Shown here piece after piece: positions 1 to 9,238 of a stretch of 64,000 nucleotides of DNA. This DNA comes from JADZEM01 sp046328125. Its GTDB lineage: Bacteria > Chloroflexota > UBA6077 > JACCZL01. Location of the stretch: the NCBI GenBank assembly GCA_046328125.1, contig JAXLXF010000037.1, positions 9,307 through 73,306 of the forward strand, written 5' to 3'. Made by a program: the position numbers and the translations under genes. Numbering within the stretch: position 1 is the first letter of the stretch; each line of letters begins with the position of its first letter. Under the pieces are notes generated by a model. It did not search any database and was not told the DNA's origin. It worked only from the letters and a program-made list of their open reading frames with translations.

Positions 1-218
1 CGCCTGATGAACGGTTCGGACTGACATCGCAGGTGCGACGAGCAGCGGTTTCCATAGCCTCGAACATTGCCGAAGGACAAGGGCGCCGATCGCGCGGGGA
101 ATTTGGACATTTCCTGTCCATCGCTCACGGTTCGGTGCGGGAGGTGGAGACACAGCTGCTGATCGCCATTCGTCTGCGATTTGTTACCGAGGAGTCCTGT
201 GAACAGGCACTTGCCCTA
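1..218 (+). pseudogene. Four-helix bundle protein, 5' part, interrupted by IS630 (5' end outside window)
   Basis: Frame 3 is open from the window edge and reads through VSIASNIAEGQGR, a hallmark of the four-helix-bundle (23S rRNA intervening-sequence, TIGR02436) family, then HGSVREVETQL. These proteins are small (about 120 residues) and of unsettled cellular role. The reading frame runs into the insertion element after the Leu codon CTA at 216-218 and stops early inside it at 231-233. If the element is removed, the frame continues at 1331 with a C-terminus typical of the family (TAQVGRLITGLVRSLER). The gene is therefore a recent insertional pseudogene with both halves preserved. What is seen: the motif and the exact junction. 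What is inferred: loss of function. The N-terminus lies upstream of the window. Confidence 0.85.
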
Positions 219-243
219 CAGCGCCTTGCGTGAAAAGTGATCG
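219..243 (+). repeat. IS630 left terminal inverted repeat
   Basis: This 25-bp repeat begins CAGCG and ends AAGTGATCG. It pairs with the reverse complement of 1304-1328 at 18 of 25 positions. The TA at 217-218 lies directly outside it. Confidence 0.85.
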
Positions 244-261
244 TTTCGTCAAACTGTGGGT

Positions 262-1319
262 ATGAAGGCGTATTCGCGGGATTTGCGGATTCGGGCGCTC
301 GATGCGCTGGATCTGGGGACGCCCCGACCGGAGGTGATCCGGCTGTTTGGGGTTTCGACGGCGACCCTGACGCGGTGGCGTCGTCGGCAACGGGAGACGG
401 GGAGTTTGGCCGAGTCGCCCCGGCCGGGTCCACCCGGCGTGAAGACGGTCGGCCTGGCGGCTGCGCTGGTGCCTCGCTTGCAGGAACACCCGGATGCGAC
501 GCTGGAAGAGCACTGCGTGTGGTGGGAGGCGAGCAGCGGCGTGCGGATCAGCCACGCGACGATGAGTCGGGCAATCACCCGGCAGGTCGGCTGGACCCGG
601 AAAAAAAGTCTCGGCGGGCCAGCGAACGCGACGAGACGAAGCGGGCGGTCTGGCGCGAGCAGGCCCGGGACGTCGACCCGGCGCGGTTCGTCTGGGTGGA
701 CGAGACCGGCAGCGACCTCGGGATGACCCGGCCCTACAGTCGGGCGCCACGTGGGCAGCGGGCCTACGGCGACGTGCCTGGCCGGCGTGGGAAGAACCGG
801 ACCCTCATCACGGCCCTGACCGTCGACGGCTTCGGGCCTGGCCTGCTGCTCGACGAGGCGATCGACCGGGCCGCCTTCGACGCCTACGTCATCCACCGGC
901 TGGCCCCGACCCTGAAGGCCGACCAGATCGTGGTCGTCGACAACCTGAAGGTCCACTACAGCGACCGCGCCAAGTCGGCGATCGAAGCGCGGGGCGCCCA
1001 GCTCTGGTACCTGCCGGCCTACTCACCCGACCTCACCCCCATCGAGGAGGCCTTCTCGAAGTTCAAAGGCGTCCTGCGGACCAGCGCACCCCGCACCGTC
1101 GAGGCCCACAGCACCGCCGTCTGGGCCGCCCTCCGCACGATCACCTCACAGGATGCCGCCGGCTGGATCGCCCACGCCGGTTACGGCCCCCGCCGACGCC
1201 GACCCAAGCGCTCACCACGCCGCCGCCCGGCACCGCTCCCGCCCTCGCGCTTCCCAGACGCCCCACCCGTCATCACGCTTCAGGTGCCGACCCCCATCCT
1301 CTTCGATCACCTTTGGTGA
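262..1319 (+). CDS. IS630-family transposase, produced by -1 frameshift
   Basis: This is a DDE transposase that cuts and joins the element ends at TA sites. The first phase begins at ATG 262 (MKAYSRDLRIRALDALDLG, the usual IS630 opening) and encodes the helix-turn-helix DNA-binding part (VIRLFGVSTATLTRWRRR). The catalytic part lies in the -1 phase and shows VWVDETG, VVVDNLKVH and TPIEEAF, the three DDE acidic motifs. The two phases meet at a run of seven A at 601-607, preceded by CGG, a classical slippery site. One -1 slip gives a continuous product of about 352 residues, a normal length for the family. An alternative start is GTG 256. Without the slip, translation gives only the DNA-binding half, which could act as a repressor (inference). 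A fixed frameshift mutation is the alternative, but the position and A7 run favour programmed slippage. Confidence 0.9.
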
Positions 1320-1328
1320 AATCCGCTG
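1304..1328 (-). repeat. IS630 right terminal inverted repeat
   Basis: This is the right end of the element. Its reverse complement begins CAGCG and ends AAGGTGATCG, matching the left end at 18 of 25 positions. It overlaps the transposase 3' end (stop at 1317-1319). TA at 1329-1330 follows. Confidence 0.85.
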
Positions 1329-1330
1329 TA

Positions 1331-1384
1331 ACCGCACAGGTAGGAAGATTGATCACGGGCCTCGTCAGATCACTCGAACGGTGA
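1331..1384 (+). pseudogene. Four-helix bundle protein, 3' part downstream of IS630
   Basis: Joined to codon CTA (216-218), the sequence from 1331 reads TAQVGRLITGLVRSLER and stops at TGA 1382-1384. That is the expected final helix of a four-helix-bundle protein, so this 54-nt piece is the severed C-terminus of the gene interrupted at 218. It has no start of its own. Confidence 0.85.
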
Positions 1385-1390
1385 GCTCAA

Positions 1391-2428
<1,038 letters not shown>

Positions 2429-2762
2429 CGGACACCCTCAGCCCTATCATTGGGGCACGTCAAAATCCGCGGAAATCACCGGAAAGCCGTGACATTCGTT
2501 GACGGTAGTATGCCGCCTGACACGACCTGGCGACAGCGGCCGATCGCGCGGGCACGCTCGTGACCTGCGCAACAACGTAACAGAACCATACGCAGTGCAC
2601 GGTTAGCGCGAACGTCGTGCACTCAACAGGAGCATATCTGCCGCCCGCACCGGTGTACCGACGTGACAATCCGCGCTGGTGCGGGCAATACTGAGCTGCG
2701 TTTTGAGTCGCGTAGCCCCTCCTGGTCGGGTGGGCTGCTCGGAGCAGGTGTGGACGGTCGAG
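2429..2762. other. Intergenic region between divergent hemB and the sensor kinase
   Basis: This 334-nt gap should hold the promoters of both divergent genes. I see no convincing -35/-10 pair, repeat or RNA structure. The in-frame GTG at 2679 could extend the downstream kinase by 28 residues, which would shorten the gap. Confidence 0.4.
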
Positions 2763-4979
2763 ATGACGGGACCGGAGCCAGCCGACGATGGTACCCAGGC
2801 GCACGGCGTGCCCGTGTCTGGTGACCGTGCGCCTGGCCGCGAGAGCGAGCGTCTGCTCGTCCTGCACCGTGTCTCGACGCTGGTCGCGCAGCAGCGCCGC
2901 ATCGACGACGTGCTGCGCGAGGCGCTCGAAAGCGCTGTCGATCTGATCGGGGCGGATTCTGGCGCGATCCATCGGTGGAACGCGGAGCATCAGCTGCTTC
3001 ACTGCGAGGTCGCATTCGGCCGGCACGAGCCGATCGTGCGGACGGAGCTGCGGCGCGGCCAGGGCCTGACCGGGACGGTGTTCGAGTCGCAGCGCTCGAC
3101 GATCGTGAACGACTACGCCGGCTCGAGCGTCGCAACTCCCGAGTCCCGCTCGGCGGGTTTGCGGACCGCCGTGTGCGTGCCGATCTCGCTGGGCGGCCAA
3201 CAGCTCGGCGTGCTCTCGGTCGGATCGTACACGCCGAGCCGAACCTTCGACGCGGACGACGCCCGCCTGCTGGAGCTGTTTGCCGGGATGGTCGCCGTCG
3301 CGCTCCAGAACGCCGAGCGCAACGCGGAGCTGGAGCACCGGCTGGAGCGGATCCGCACCCTCAGCCGTCTGACCCGGTTCACGGCGAACAGCCTGGAGGT
3401 CGAGCACATCCTGCCGCGCATCGCGCAGGCCGCGGCCGAGCTGTCCGGCGCCGCGTTTGCGACGTTCTGGGTCGCGGACGAGGCCGCGCGGACGCTCTCG
3501 CTCGGCGCGACGTCTGACGAGGTGGTCGCCGCCGATATCGGCGCCTCGGGGATGCCGTACGGCGAGGGCGCGGCTGGCTGGGTGGCCGAGCGGCGCCAGT
3601 CGCTGACCATCGACGACGTGTTCGCGGACGGGCGGAGCCGCGCGCTCGACTGGTGGCGGCGTCAGGGGATGAAGACCTCGCTGACGGTGCCGGTGCTGCA
3701 CGGCGAGCGGCTGCTGGCGGTGCTGTCGTTGAACGGACGGGAGCCGTTCCGCCTGAACGTGGCGGACGCCGAGATCCTCGAAAGCTTTCTGGCGCAGGCG
3801 GCGGCCGCGATTCGCAACGCCTCGCTGTACACCAGTGTCCGGCGCAGCCAGGAGCAGCTCAGGCAGCTGATCGACCACACGCCGTCCGCCATCTCCTTGA
3901 AAGACGGTGCCGGACGGTACATCCTCACGAATCGTCGTTGGCTGGAGCTGTTCTCGTTCGCGCGTAGGCCGGACGGCAGCGGGCCGATTGGCTTCACCGA
4001 CGACGACCTATTCGCGCCGTCGCGAGCCGCGCGCACTCGTCAGCGCGACCGCGAGGTGCTGGCGACCGGGCGCGTGGCCGAGTACGAGGCGACCGTCGAC
4101 GACGGCAGCGAGTGGCGGACGCTCCAGTACGTGAAGTTCCCGCTGTCTGACGGCGAGGGCCAGCCGTACGCGGTCTGCACGATCTCCACGGACATCACCG
4201 AGCGCCGTCGCTGGGAAGAGGAGATCGCGGCGGCGCTCGAAACGCAGCGGGCCGCGAACGAACAGCTACAGCGACTGAACAAGGCGCAGAGTGACTTCGT
4301 CTCGATCGTGTCGCACGAGTTTCGCTCGCCGTTGACCGGCATTCAGGGCTTCAGCGAGTTGATGCGCGACGAGTTGACGGAGATTGGCGAGATGCGCGAG
4401 TACTCGGCGGACATCAATCGCGAGGCCGAGCGGCTGACCAGGATGATCGACGAGCTGCTGGACCTGGACCGGATGGAGTCTGGCCGGATGCGCCTGCACG
4501 TCGAGGAGCTCGACCTGGGCGATCTGGTGATGCGGCTGGTGACCAGCGCCGCGACTCGCGCCCCGCGCCATCGCTTCAGCTACGATCTCGACCCTCGCCT
4601 GCCGAGGCTCTCGGCCGACCGGGACAAGCTGACTCAGGTGGTGGTCAACCTGCTGGACAACGCGGTGAAGTACTCGCCGGACGGCGGTGAGATCGCCGTG
4701 TCGGTCGGCTATGCGCAGAGCCAGGCGCATCTGCGGGTGCGCGACCAGGGCATGGGCATCCCGCCGGACGCGTTAGACGCCGTCTTCGAGCGGTACGCCC
4801 GTATCGACTCCGAGCAGATTCGGACGATCCGCGGCACCGGGCTGGGCCTGCCGATCGTGCGCCAGATCGTGGAGCTTCACGGTGGCCGGGTCTGGGTCGA
4901 GAGTGCGCTTGGCGCGGGCTCGACATTCCACGTCACACTCCCGCTGACCGGCCCGCCCGCGCGCGCCACGGATGTCTAG
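2763..4979 (+). CDS. GAF-GAF-PAS sensor histidine kinase
   Basis: This is a cytoplasmic two-component sensor with no membrane segment. In order it has a GAF domain (about 31-183), a second GAF (196-354), a PAS domain (366-481), a dimerisation/HisKA domain with phospho-acceptor His518 in VSHEFRSPLTG, and a HATPase domain (about 620-731) with N box NLLDNAVKY, G1 DQGMGIP and G2 GTGLGLP. The 738-residue length starts at ATG 2763; an upstream in-frame GTG at 2679 would add 28 residues. A short coiled linker (residues 482-510) precedes HisKA. The stop codon abuts the start of a single-domain response regulator, so the two are co-transcribed and probably partners. The ligand is unknown. Its HisKA/HATPase part resembles that of the minus-strand kinase ending at 17386 (both have SHEFR.PLTGIQGFSE), suggesting paralogy. 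Confidence 0.93.
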   Translation: MTGPEPADDGTQAHGVPVSGDRAPGRESERLLVLHRVSTLVAQQRRIDDVLREALESAVDLIGADSGAIHRWNAEHQLLHCEVAFGRHEPIVRTELRRGQGLTGTVFESQRSTIVNDYAGSSVATPESRSAGLRTAVCVPISLGGQQLGVLSVGSYTPSRTFDADDARLLELFAGMVAVALQNAERNAELEHRLERIRTLSRLTRFTANSLEVEHILPRIAQAAAELSGAAFATFWVADEAARTLSLGATSDEVVAADIGASGMPYGEGAAGWVAERRQSLTIDDVFADGRSRALDWWRRQGMKTSLTVPVLHGERLLAVLSLNGREPFRLNVADAEILESFLAQAAAAIRNASLYTSVRRSQEQLRQLIDHTPSAISLKDGAGRYILTNRRWLELFSFARRPDGSGPIGFTDDDLFAPSRAARTRQRDREVLATGRVAEYEATVDDGSEWRTLQYVKFPLSDGEGQPYAVCTISTDITERRRWEEEIAAALETQRAANEQLQRLNKAQSDFVSIVSHEFRSPLTGIQGFSELMRDELTEIGEMREYSADINREAERLTRMIDELLDLDRMESGRMRLHVEELDLGDLVMRLVTSAATRAPRHRFSYDLDPRLPRLSADRDKLTQVVVNLLDNAVKYSPDGGEIAVSVGYAQSQAHLRVRDQGMGIPPDALDAVFERYARIDSEQIRTIRGTGLGLPIVRQIVELHGGRVWVESALGAGSTFHVTLPLTGPPARATDV

Positions 4980-5366
4980 GTGGGAGCCAGAATCGTCGTC
5001 TGCGAGGACGACCCGGTCATCCTGAAGCTGCTCCAGGTCGCGCTCCGCGAGACTGGCTACGAGCTGCTCGTGGCAACAGACGGCGTGGCCGGCTTCGACC
5101 TGATCGAGCGCGAACGGCCGGACGCGATCCTGACCGACGTGACGATGCCCGGCATGAGCGGGCTGGAGCTGGCGGACGCGGTACGTGCTCGGGCCGATCT
5201 GGCCCACATCCCGATCGTCTTCCTGAGTGCATCGGCACAGCGGATGCATCTGGAGGAGGGGTATCGACACGGCGCGACGGCGTACGTTGCCAAGCCGTTT
5301 CGCGCGGCCGGGCTGCGTGAAGCGTTGCACTGGGTGCTGGAAGGCCGTCCAGACCAGCCCCGCTGA
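4980..5366 (+). CDS. Single-domain response regulator
   Basis: This 128-residue receiver domain has no output domain. It shows the acidic pair Asp10-Asp11, the phosphorylation site Asp53 in LTDVTMPGM, Ser83 and the conserved Lys105 in VAKPF. It starts with GTG at 4980, immediately after the kinase stop codon (TAGGTG), so the two are translationally linked and the upstream kinase is the likely phosphodonor. With no effector domain it should work by protein-protein contact or as a phosphorelay intermediate, as CheY/Spo0F-type proteins do. The target cannot be read from the sequence. Confidence 0.93.
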   Translation: MGARIVVCEDDPVILKLLQVALRETGYELLVATDGVAGFDLIERERPDAILTDVTMPGMSGLELADAVRARADLAHIPIVFLSASAQRMHLEEGYRHGATAYVAKPFRAAGLREALHWVLEGRPDQPR

Positions 5367-5384
5367 GACGGCGGCTCGTCCAGG

Positions 5385-5690
5385 TTAGCTGCGTGGCCCG
5401 TCGCCGCTCCCTGAGCCGGCCGGCGGAGCGCCCGGCCGAGCGGCCTGCTCGTCGTCGTCCTCCATCATGTACGCCAGCTCGAACGCCAGCCGGTAGACGC
5501 TGTGCGCCTGGCTGACCACTTCGGTCAGCTCCCAGCCGTCCATGCCGAGGCGATTCGCCACACACGCGACGGTCGCCAGCGGTCCTTTCCGAGCCTCGGA
5601 TTCCGGTACCTGCCCGGTCTTGCCAGTGCTGTCCTTCCACCACCCGCCATGCGCATAGACTTCGACGACCAGCCGTTCTCGACTCTGCAC
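5385..5690 (-). CDS. Small hypothetical protein, DUF4177-like
   Basis: This 101-residue protein starts at GTG 5688-5690, 7 nt after an AGGAG ribosome-binding site. The central segment RLGMDGWELTEVVSQ followed by VYRLAFEL resembles the DUF4177-type pattern (a GWEL motif followed by a short strand), a family with no established role. The N-terminus reads VVEVYAHGGWW, and the C-terminal 20 residues are low-complexity Gly/Pro/Ala. There is no signal peptide or membrane segment. It converges on the response regulator, ending 18 nt from it. The family assignment is tentative, but a proper ribosome-binding site and amino-acid composition unlike that of a shadow frame support a real gene. Confidence 0.6.
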   Translation of the reverse strand: MQSRERLVVEVYAHGGWWKDSTGKTGQVPESEARKGPLATVACVANRLGMDGWELTEVVSQAHSVYRLAFELAYMMEDDDEQAARPGAPPAGSGSGDGPRS

Positions 5691-5817
5691 CCGACGTCTC
5701 CTGATCCTCTGTCACACCCGTCCCGAACGCCACATTGTTCCAGATCGGAGACCTTGCCCTGCGCGTCCTGGCACGATCCGTGCATATTGCGCGCCGCCGG
5801 CCCTGATCCCGCCGCCG

Positions 5818-8800
5818 GTGGCGAGGACGGCCGCCGTCGTATGGGGCAGGGGCATGGGAGTGCGAAGTACGGAGCTCGGCGATCGGTCGACAGTACCGCC
5901 AGAGGCGTCAGGGCTGCAATTCGTCGGAAGTGGGGTGCTGGCCGGCGGTGGCGAGATGGGCGCCCGGATGCGCGCGATGGATTGGGCCGCCACGCCGCTC
6001 GGCCCGGTCGAACGGTGGCCGCAGGCGCTCAAGACCGCCGTCCGCATCATGCTCACTTCCCGCCAGCCAATGTTCGTCTGGTGGGGCGACGAGCTGATCA
6101 ACCTGTACAACGACGCCTACCAGTCGATCCTCGGCGGCAAGCACCCCTGGGCGCTCGGGCAGCCGGCCGAGGCGGTCTGGCGCGAGATCTGGGACCAGGT
6201 GGGGCCCCGTGCTCGCCAGGCGCTGTACGGCACCGAAGGCACCTATGACGAGGCGCTCCTGCTCATCATGGAGCGGTACGGCTACCAGGAGGAGACGTAC
6301 TACACCTTCTCCTACAGCCCGGTGCCGGACGACTCCGGCGGAGTTGGCGGCATCTTCTGCGCCAACACCAACGACACCCAGCGGATCATCGGCCAGCGAC
6401 AGCTCGCGCTGCTCCAGGAGCTGGCCGTCGCGACGACCGAAGCGCGCACCATCTTGGAGGCGTGCGAGCGCAGCGCCCGCTGCCTGGAGACCTGCTCCCG
6501 CGACTTGCCGTTTGCGCTGGTGTACTTGATCGATTCCGACCGGCAGCGAGCGGTGCTGGCGGGCGCAACCAACGTCGAGGATGGCCACCCGGCCGCCCCG
6601 CCCGAGCTCCCTCTGGACGAGGCCGCGATCTGGCCGCTCGCCGAAGCCGTGCACAGCCAGGCGCCGCTCCTGGTCGCGGAGCTGTCGGCGGCGCTCGGCG
6701 ACCTGCCGACCGGCGCCTGGGACCGACCGCCGCGTCAGGCCGCCGTCTTCCCCATCGCGCCGTCCGGCCAGGGCGGGCAGGCCGGCCTGCTGGTGGCCGG
6801 CCTCAACCCGTACCGCCTGTTCGACGACGACTATCGCGGCTTCTTGAGCCTGGTGGCCGGCCAGATCGGGGCGGCGATTGGGAATGCCCAGGCGTACGAA
6901 GAGGAGCGCAAGCGGTCGGAGGCGCTGGCCGAGCTGGACCGAGCGAAGACCGCCTTCTTCTCGAACGTCTCGCACGAGCTGCGGACGCCGCTGACGCTGC
7001 TCCTCGGCCCGATCGAGGACGGCCTCGCCGACCACGCGCACCCGTTACCGCCGGTCCACCGGGAGCGGGTGGACGTCGTGCATCGGAACGCCGTCAGGCT
7101 GCTGCGGCTGGTCAACACGCTGCTCGACTTCTCGCGGATCGAGGCCGGGCGGATCCAGGCCAGCTACGAGCGCACCGACCTGGGCGCCTACACCACGGAC
7201 CTCGCCGCCAGCTTCCGGTCGGCGGTCGAGCGGGCCGGCCTGCGGCTGATCGTGGACTGCCCGAGCCTGTCGGGCGGCGTCTCGGCGTACGTGGACCGCG
7301 AAATGTGGGAGAAGATCGTTCTCAACCTCGTCTCGAACGCCTTCAAGGCGACGTTCGACGGCGAGATCGCGGTGTCGCTGGCGGCCCGCGACGGTCAGAT
7401 CGTCCTGACGGTCCGTGACACCGGCACCGGCATCGCACAGGAGGAGCTCCCGCGCCTGTTCGACCGGTTCCACCGCGTGCAGGGCGCCCGCGCACGGACG
7501 CACGAGGGCACCGGCATCGGGCTGGCGCTCGTCCAGGAGCTGGTCAGGCTGCATGGTGGCGAGATCGCCGTCGAGAGCGTCCTGGGCCAGGGAACGACGT
7601 TCGCCGTCTCGCTGCCGGCCGGTTCGGCGCACCTGCCAGTCGAGCGCGTCGCCGCCGGCGATGGCCACCAGCCGGCCGTGCTGGGTGCACTGCCGTTCGT
7701 GGACGAGGCGCTGAGCTGGCTGCCGGACGGCGAGCTTTTCCCCGCCGAGTCCGACACCGCGAGTGGCGACGGCGCATGGCAGCCGGACCAGGTCGTCGCG
7801 CAAGATCGGCCGGTCGTGCCCGCGCGCGTGCCAGATGCCGACATGCCGCGCGTCCTCCTGGCCGACGACAATCGCGACATGCGCCAGTACGTGAGTCGGC
7901 TGCTCCGCGAGCGGTTCGTCGTGGCGGCGGTCGGCGACGGCGACACCGCCCTGGCGGCGGTACGTGCCCGTCGTCCAGACCTGATCCTGACCGACGTCAT
8001 GATGCCGGGGCTGGACGGTTTCGGCCTGCTGCGAGAGCTGCGCGCCGATCCAGATCTCCAGGACGTGCCGGTCATCCTGCTCTCGGCGCGGGCCGGCGAG
8101 GAGGCGCGGATCGAAGGGCTGGAGAGCGGGGCCGACGACTACCTGATCAAGCCGTTCTCGGCGCGCGAGCTGCTGGCGCGGGTCGAGGCCCAGATCCGGC
8201 TGGCACGGCTGCGGGCCGAGGCGACCCGCCGCGAGCAGTTGGCGCGCCAGGCCGCCGAGGCCGCCGTCCGCGTCCGCGACGAGTTCCTCTCGATCGCCGC
8301 GCACGAGCTCCGCACGCCGATCGCCAGCCTGACCGGGCAGGCCCAGCTGCTCGAGCGCCGGCTGCGGCGCGAGGGCGGGCTGGACCGAGCCCGTGCTGAC
8401 CGACCGATCGCGTCCATCATCCGCCAGTCCGCCAAGCTGGCGCGCTTGATCTCGCAACTGATGGACATCGCCCGCCTCGAAGCCGGCAAGCTGACGGTCG
8501 AAACCGAGCTGACCGACCTGTGTGCGCTGGTGGAGTCCGCGGCAACTGACGCGCAGGACCGCGCGCCACAACACACCGTCACGGTCAACTGCCTGCCCGA
8601 AGTGTCGGCTCGAGTCGATCCGCTCCGCCTGGATCAGGTGTTGAGCAACCTGCTGGACAACGCGATCAAGTACAGCCCGGCCGGCGGCGACGTCGAGGTG
8701 ACGCTCGCGCGGCCCACGCCCGACATGGTGGAGATCGGCGTGCGGGACCACGGCATCGGGATTCCGCCGGACCGCCTGGACCGCATCTTCGAGCGGTACT

Positions 8801-9015
8801 ACCAGGCCCACGTGGAGAGCTACGCCAGCGGCATGGGCCTCGGCCTGTACGTGAGCCGCGAGATCGTGAGCCTGCACGGCGGCGAGCTGCGCGCCGAGAT
8901 CCCGTCAGATGGCGGCACCCGGTTCGTCGTGACGCTCCCCGTTCGAGAAGTCAGGAGCCAGGAGTCAGGAATCAGGAGCAGTTCGCAGACGGACACCCCA
9001 CGGCTGTCACCCTGA
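5818..9015 (+). CDS. Hybrid histidine kinase with two kinase cores flanking a receiver domain
   Basis: This large cytoplasmic sensor has about 1065 residues. The order is a PAS-like N-terminal domain (about 50-200; FVWWGDELINLYNDAY), a GAF domain (about 205-360), a HisKA with His386 in VSHELRTPL and HATPase with DTGTGI and GTGIGLA, a receiver domain with Asp726 in LTDVMMPGL and LIKPFSARELL, and then a second HisKA with His829 in AAHELRTPI and a second HATPase (NLLDNAIKY, GMGLGLY). The layout (kinase, receiver, kinase) suggests internal phosphotransfer. Starts at GTG 5818 or ATG 5854 are both possible. The last 20 or so residues are encoded by an octamer repeat (REVRSQESGIRSSS...), which looks like stop-codon loss into the repeat. 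The signal sensed is unknown. Confidence 0.92.
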   Translation: MARTAAVVWGRGMGVRSTELGDRSTVPPEASGLQFVGSGVLAGGGEMGARMRAMDWAATPLGPVERWPQALKTAVRIMLTSRQPMFVWWGDELINLYNDAYQSILGGKHPWALGQPAEAVWREIWDQVGPRARQALYGTEGTYDEALLLIMERYGYQEETYYTFSYSPVPDDSGGVGGIFCANTNDTQRIIGQRQLALLQELAVATTEARTILEACERSARCLETCSRDLPFALVYLIDSDRQRAVLAGATNVEDGHPAAPPELPLDEAAIWPLAEAVHSQAPLLVAELSAALGDLPTGAWDRPPRQAAVFPIAPSGQGGQAGLLVAGLNPYRLFDDDYRGFLSLVAGQIGAAIGNAQAYEEERKRSEALAELDRAKTAFFSNVSHELRTPLTLLLGPIEDGLADHAHPLPPVHRERVDVVHRNAVRLLRLVNTLLDFSRIEAGRIQASYERTDLGAYTTDLAASFRSAVERAGLRLIVDCPSLSGGVSAYVDREMWEKIVLNLVSNAFKATFDGEIAVSLAARDGQIVLTVRDTGTGIAQEELPRLFDRFHRVQGARARTHEGTGIGLALVQELVRLHGGEIAVESVLGQGTTFAVSLPAGSAHLPVERVAAGDGHQPAVLGALPFVDEALSWLPDGELFPAESDTASGDGAWQPDQVVAQDRPVVPARVPDADMPRVLLADDNRDMRQYVSRLLRERFVVAAVGDGDTALAAVRARRPDLILTDVMMPGLDGFGLLRELRADPDLQDVPVILLSARAGEEARIEGLESGADDYLIKPFSARELLARVEAQIRLARLRAEATRREQLARQAAEAAVRVRDEFLSIAAHELRTPIASLTGQAQLLERRLRREGGLDRARADRPIASIIRQSAKLARLISQLMDIARLEAGKLTVETELTDLCALVESAATDAQDRAPQHTVTVNCLPEVSARVDPLRLDQVLSNLLDNAIKYSPAGGDVEVTLARPTPDMVEIGVRDHGIGIPPDRLDRIFERYYQAHVESYASGMGLGLYVSREIVSLHGGELRAEIPSDGGTRFVVTLPVREVRSQESGIRSSSQTDTPRLSP

Positions 9016-9238
9016 GCCCCCTTTTGTGACCCTGATCCATCTCTGGCATCCTGAGCGGCCCCCATTGTCATTCTGAGCGGCCCCGATTGTCATCCTGAGC
9101 TCGCGAAGGATCTCACAGCCCCTCCCGTCACTCAGAGAGTCGCGCTGCTCCGGTGGGAGATCCTTCGCAGGCTCAGGATGACAATCGGGGGGACAGCCTG
9201 TCGCCCCTCCTGGCTCCTGGCTCCTGACTCCTGGCTCC
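8951..9238. repeat. Outer inverted repeat built of GGAG(C/T)CAG octamers
   Basis: The left arm at 8951-8979 (GGAGCCAG, GGAGTCAG, GAATCAGGAG) and the right arm at about 9206-9239 (its reverse complement with extra units) form an imperfect inverted repeat around the gap between the hybrid kinase and the lactonase. The left arm lies inside the kinase reading frame. It belongs to the same repeat type as 16127-16201 and 39928-40017. Confidence 0.8.
9081..9190. terminator. Large stem-loop, CATCCTGAGC family inverted repeat
   Basis: Arms 9081-9116 and 9155-9190 are 36 bp each with only three mismatches. They contain TGTCATCCTGAGC and GAAGGATCTC. The 38-nt loop carries no gene. Its position between two convergent genes (kinase end 9015, lactonase end 9238) suggests bidirectional termination. 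Partial extra copies of the CATCCTGAGCGGCCCC unit occur at 9048-9088. Confidence 0.7.

Larger units (their letters stand above)
219..1328 (+). mobile_element. IS630-family insertion sequence, complete, TA target duplication
   Basis: The element is 1110 bp. It is bounded by imperfect 25-bp terminal inverted repeats (219-243 and 1304-1328, 18 of 25 positions matching; both outer ends read CAGCG going inward) and flanked on both sides by the dinucleotide TA (217-218 and 1329-1330). A TA duplication is the hallmark of IS630/Tc1-mariner type transposition. It carries one transposase read in two overlapping phases. The element splits a four-helix-bundle gene whose frame is restored exactly if the element and one TA are removed, which supports both boundaries. 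Intact ends and an apparently intact transposase suggest it may still be active, although that is inference. Confidence 0.93.

Noticed and set aside
2460..3878. Long minus-strand reading frame of 472 codons opposite the first kinase
   Set aside because: It is antisense to a well-supported kinase, is rich in Arg, Ala, His and Gln as expected for a reverse frame of high-GC coding DNA, and shows no known motif.
7045..8877. Minus-strand frame of 610 codons opposite the hybrid kinase
   Set aside because: Shadow of the GC-rich kinase gene; biased composition and no domain.
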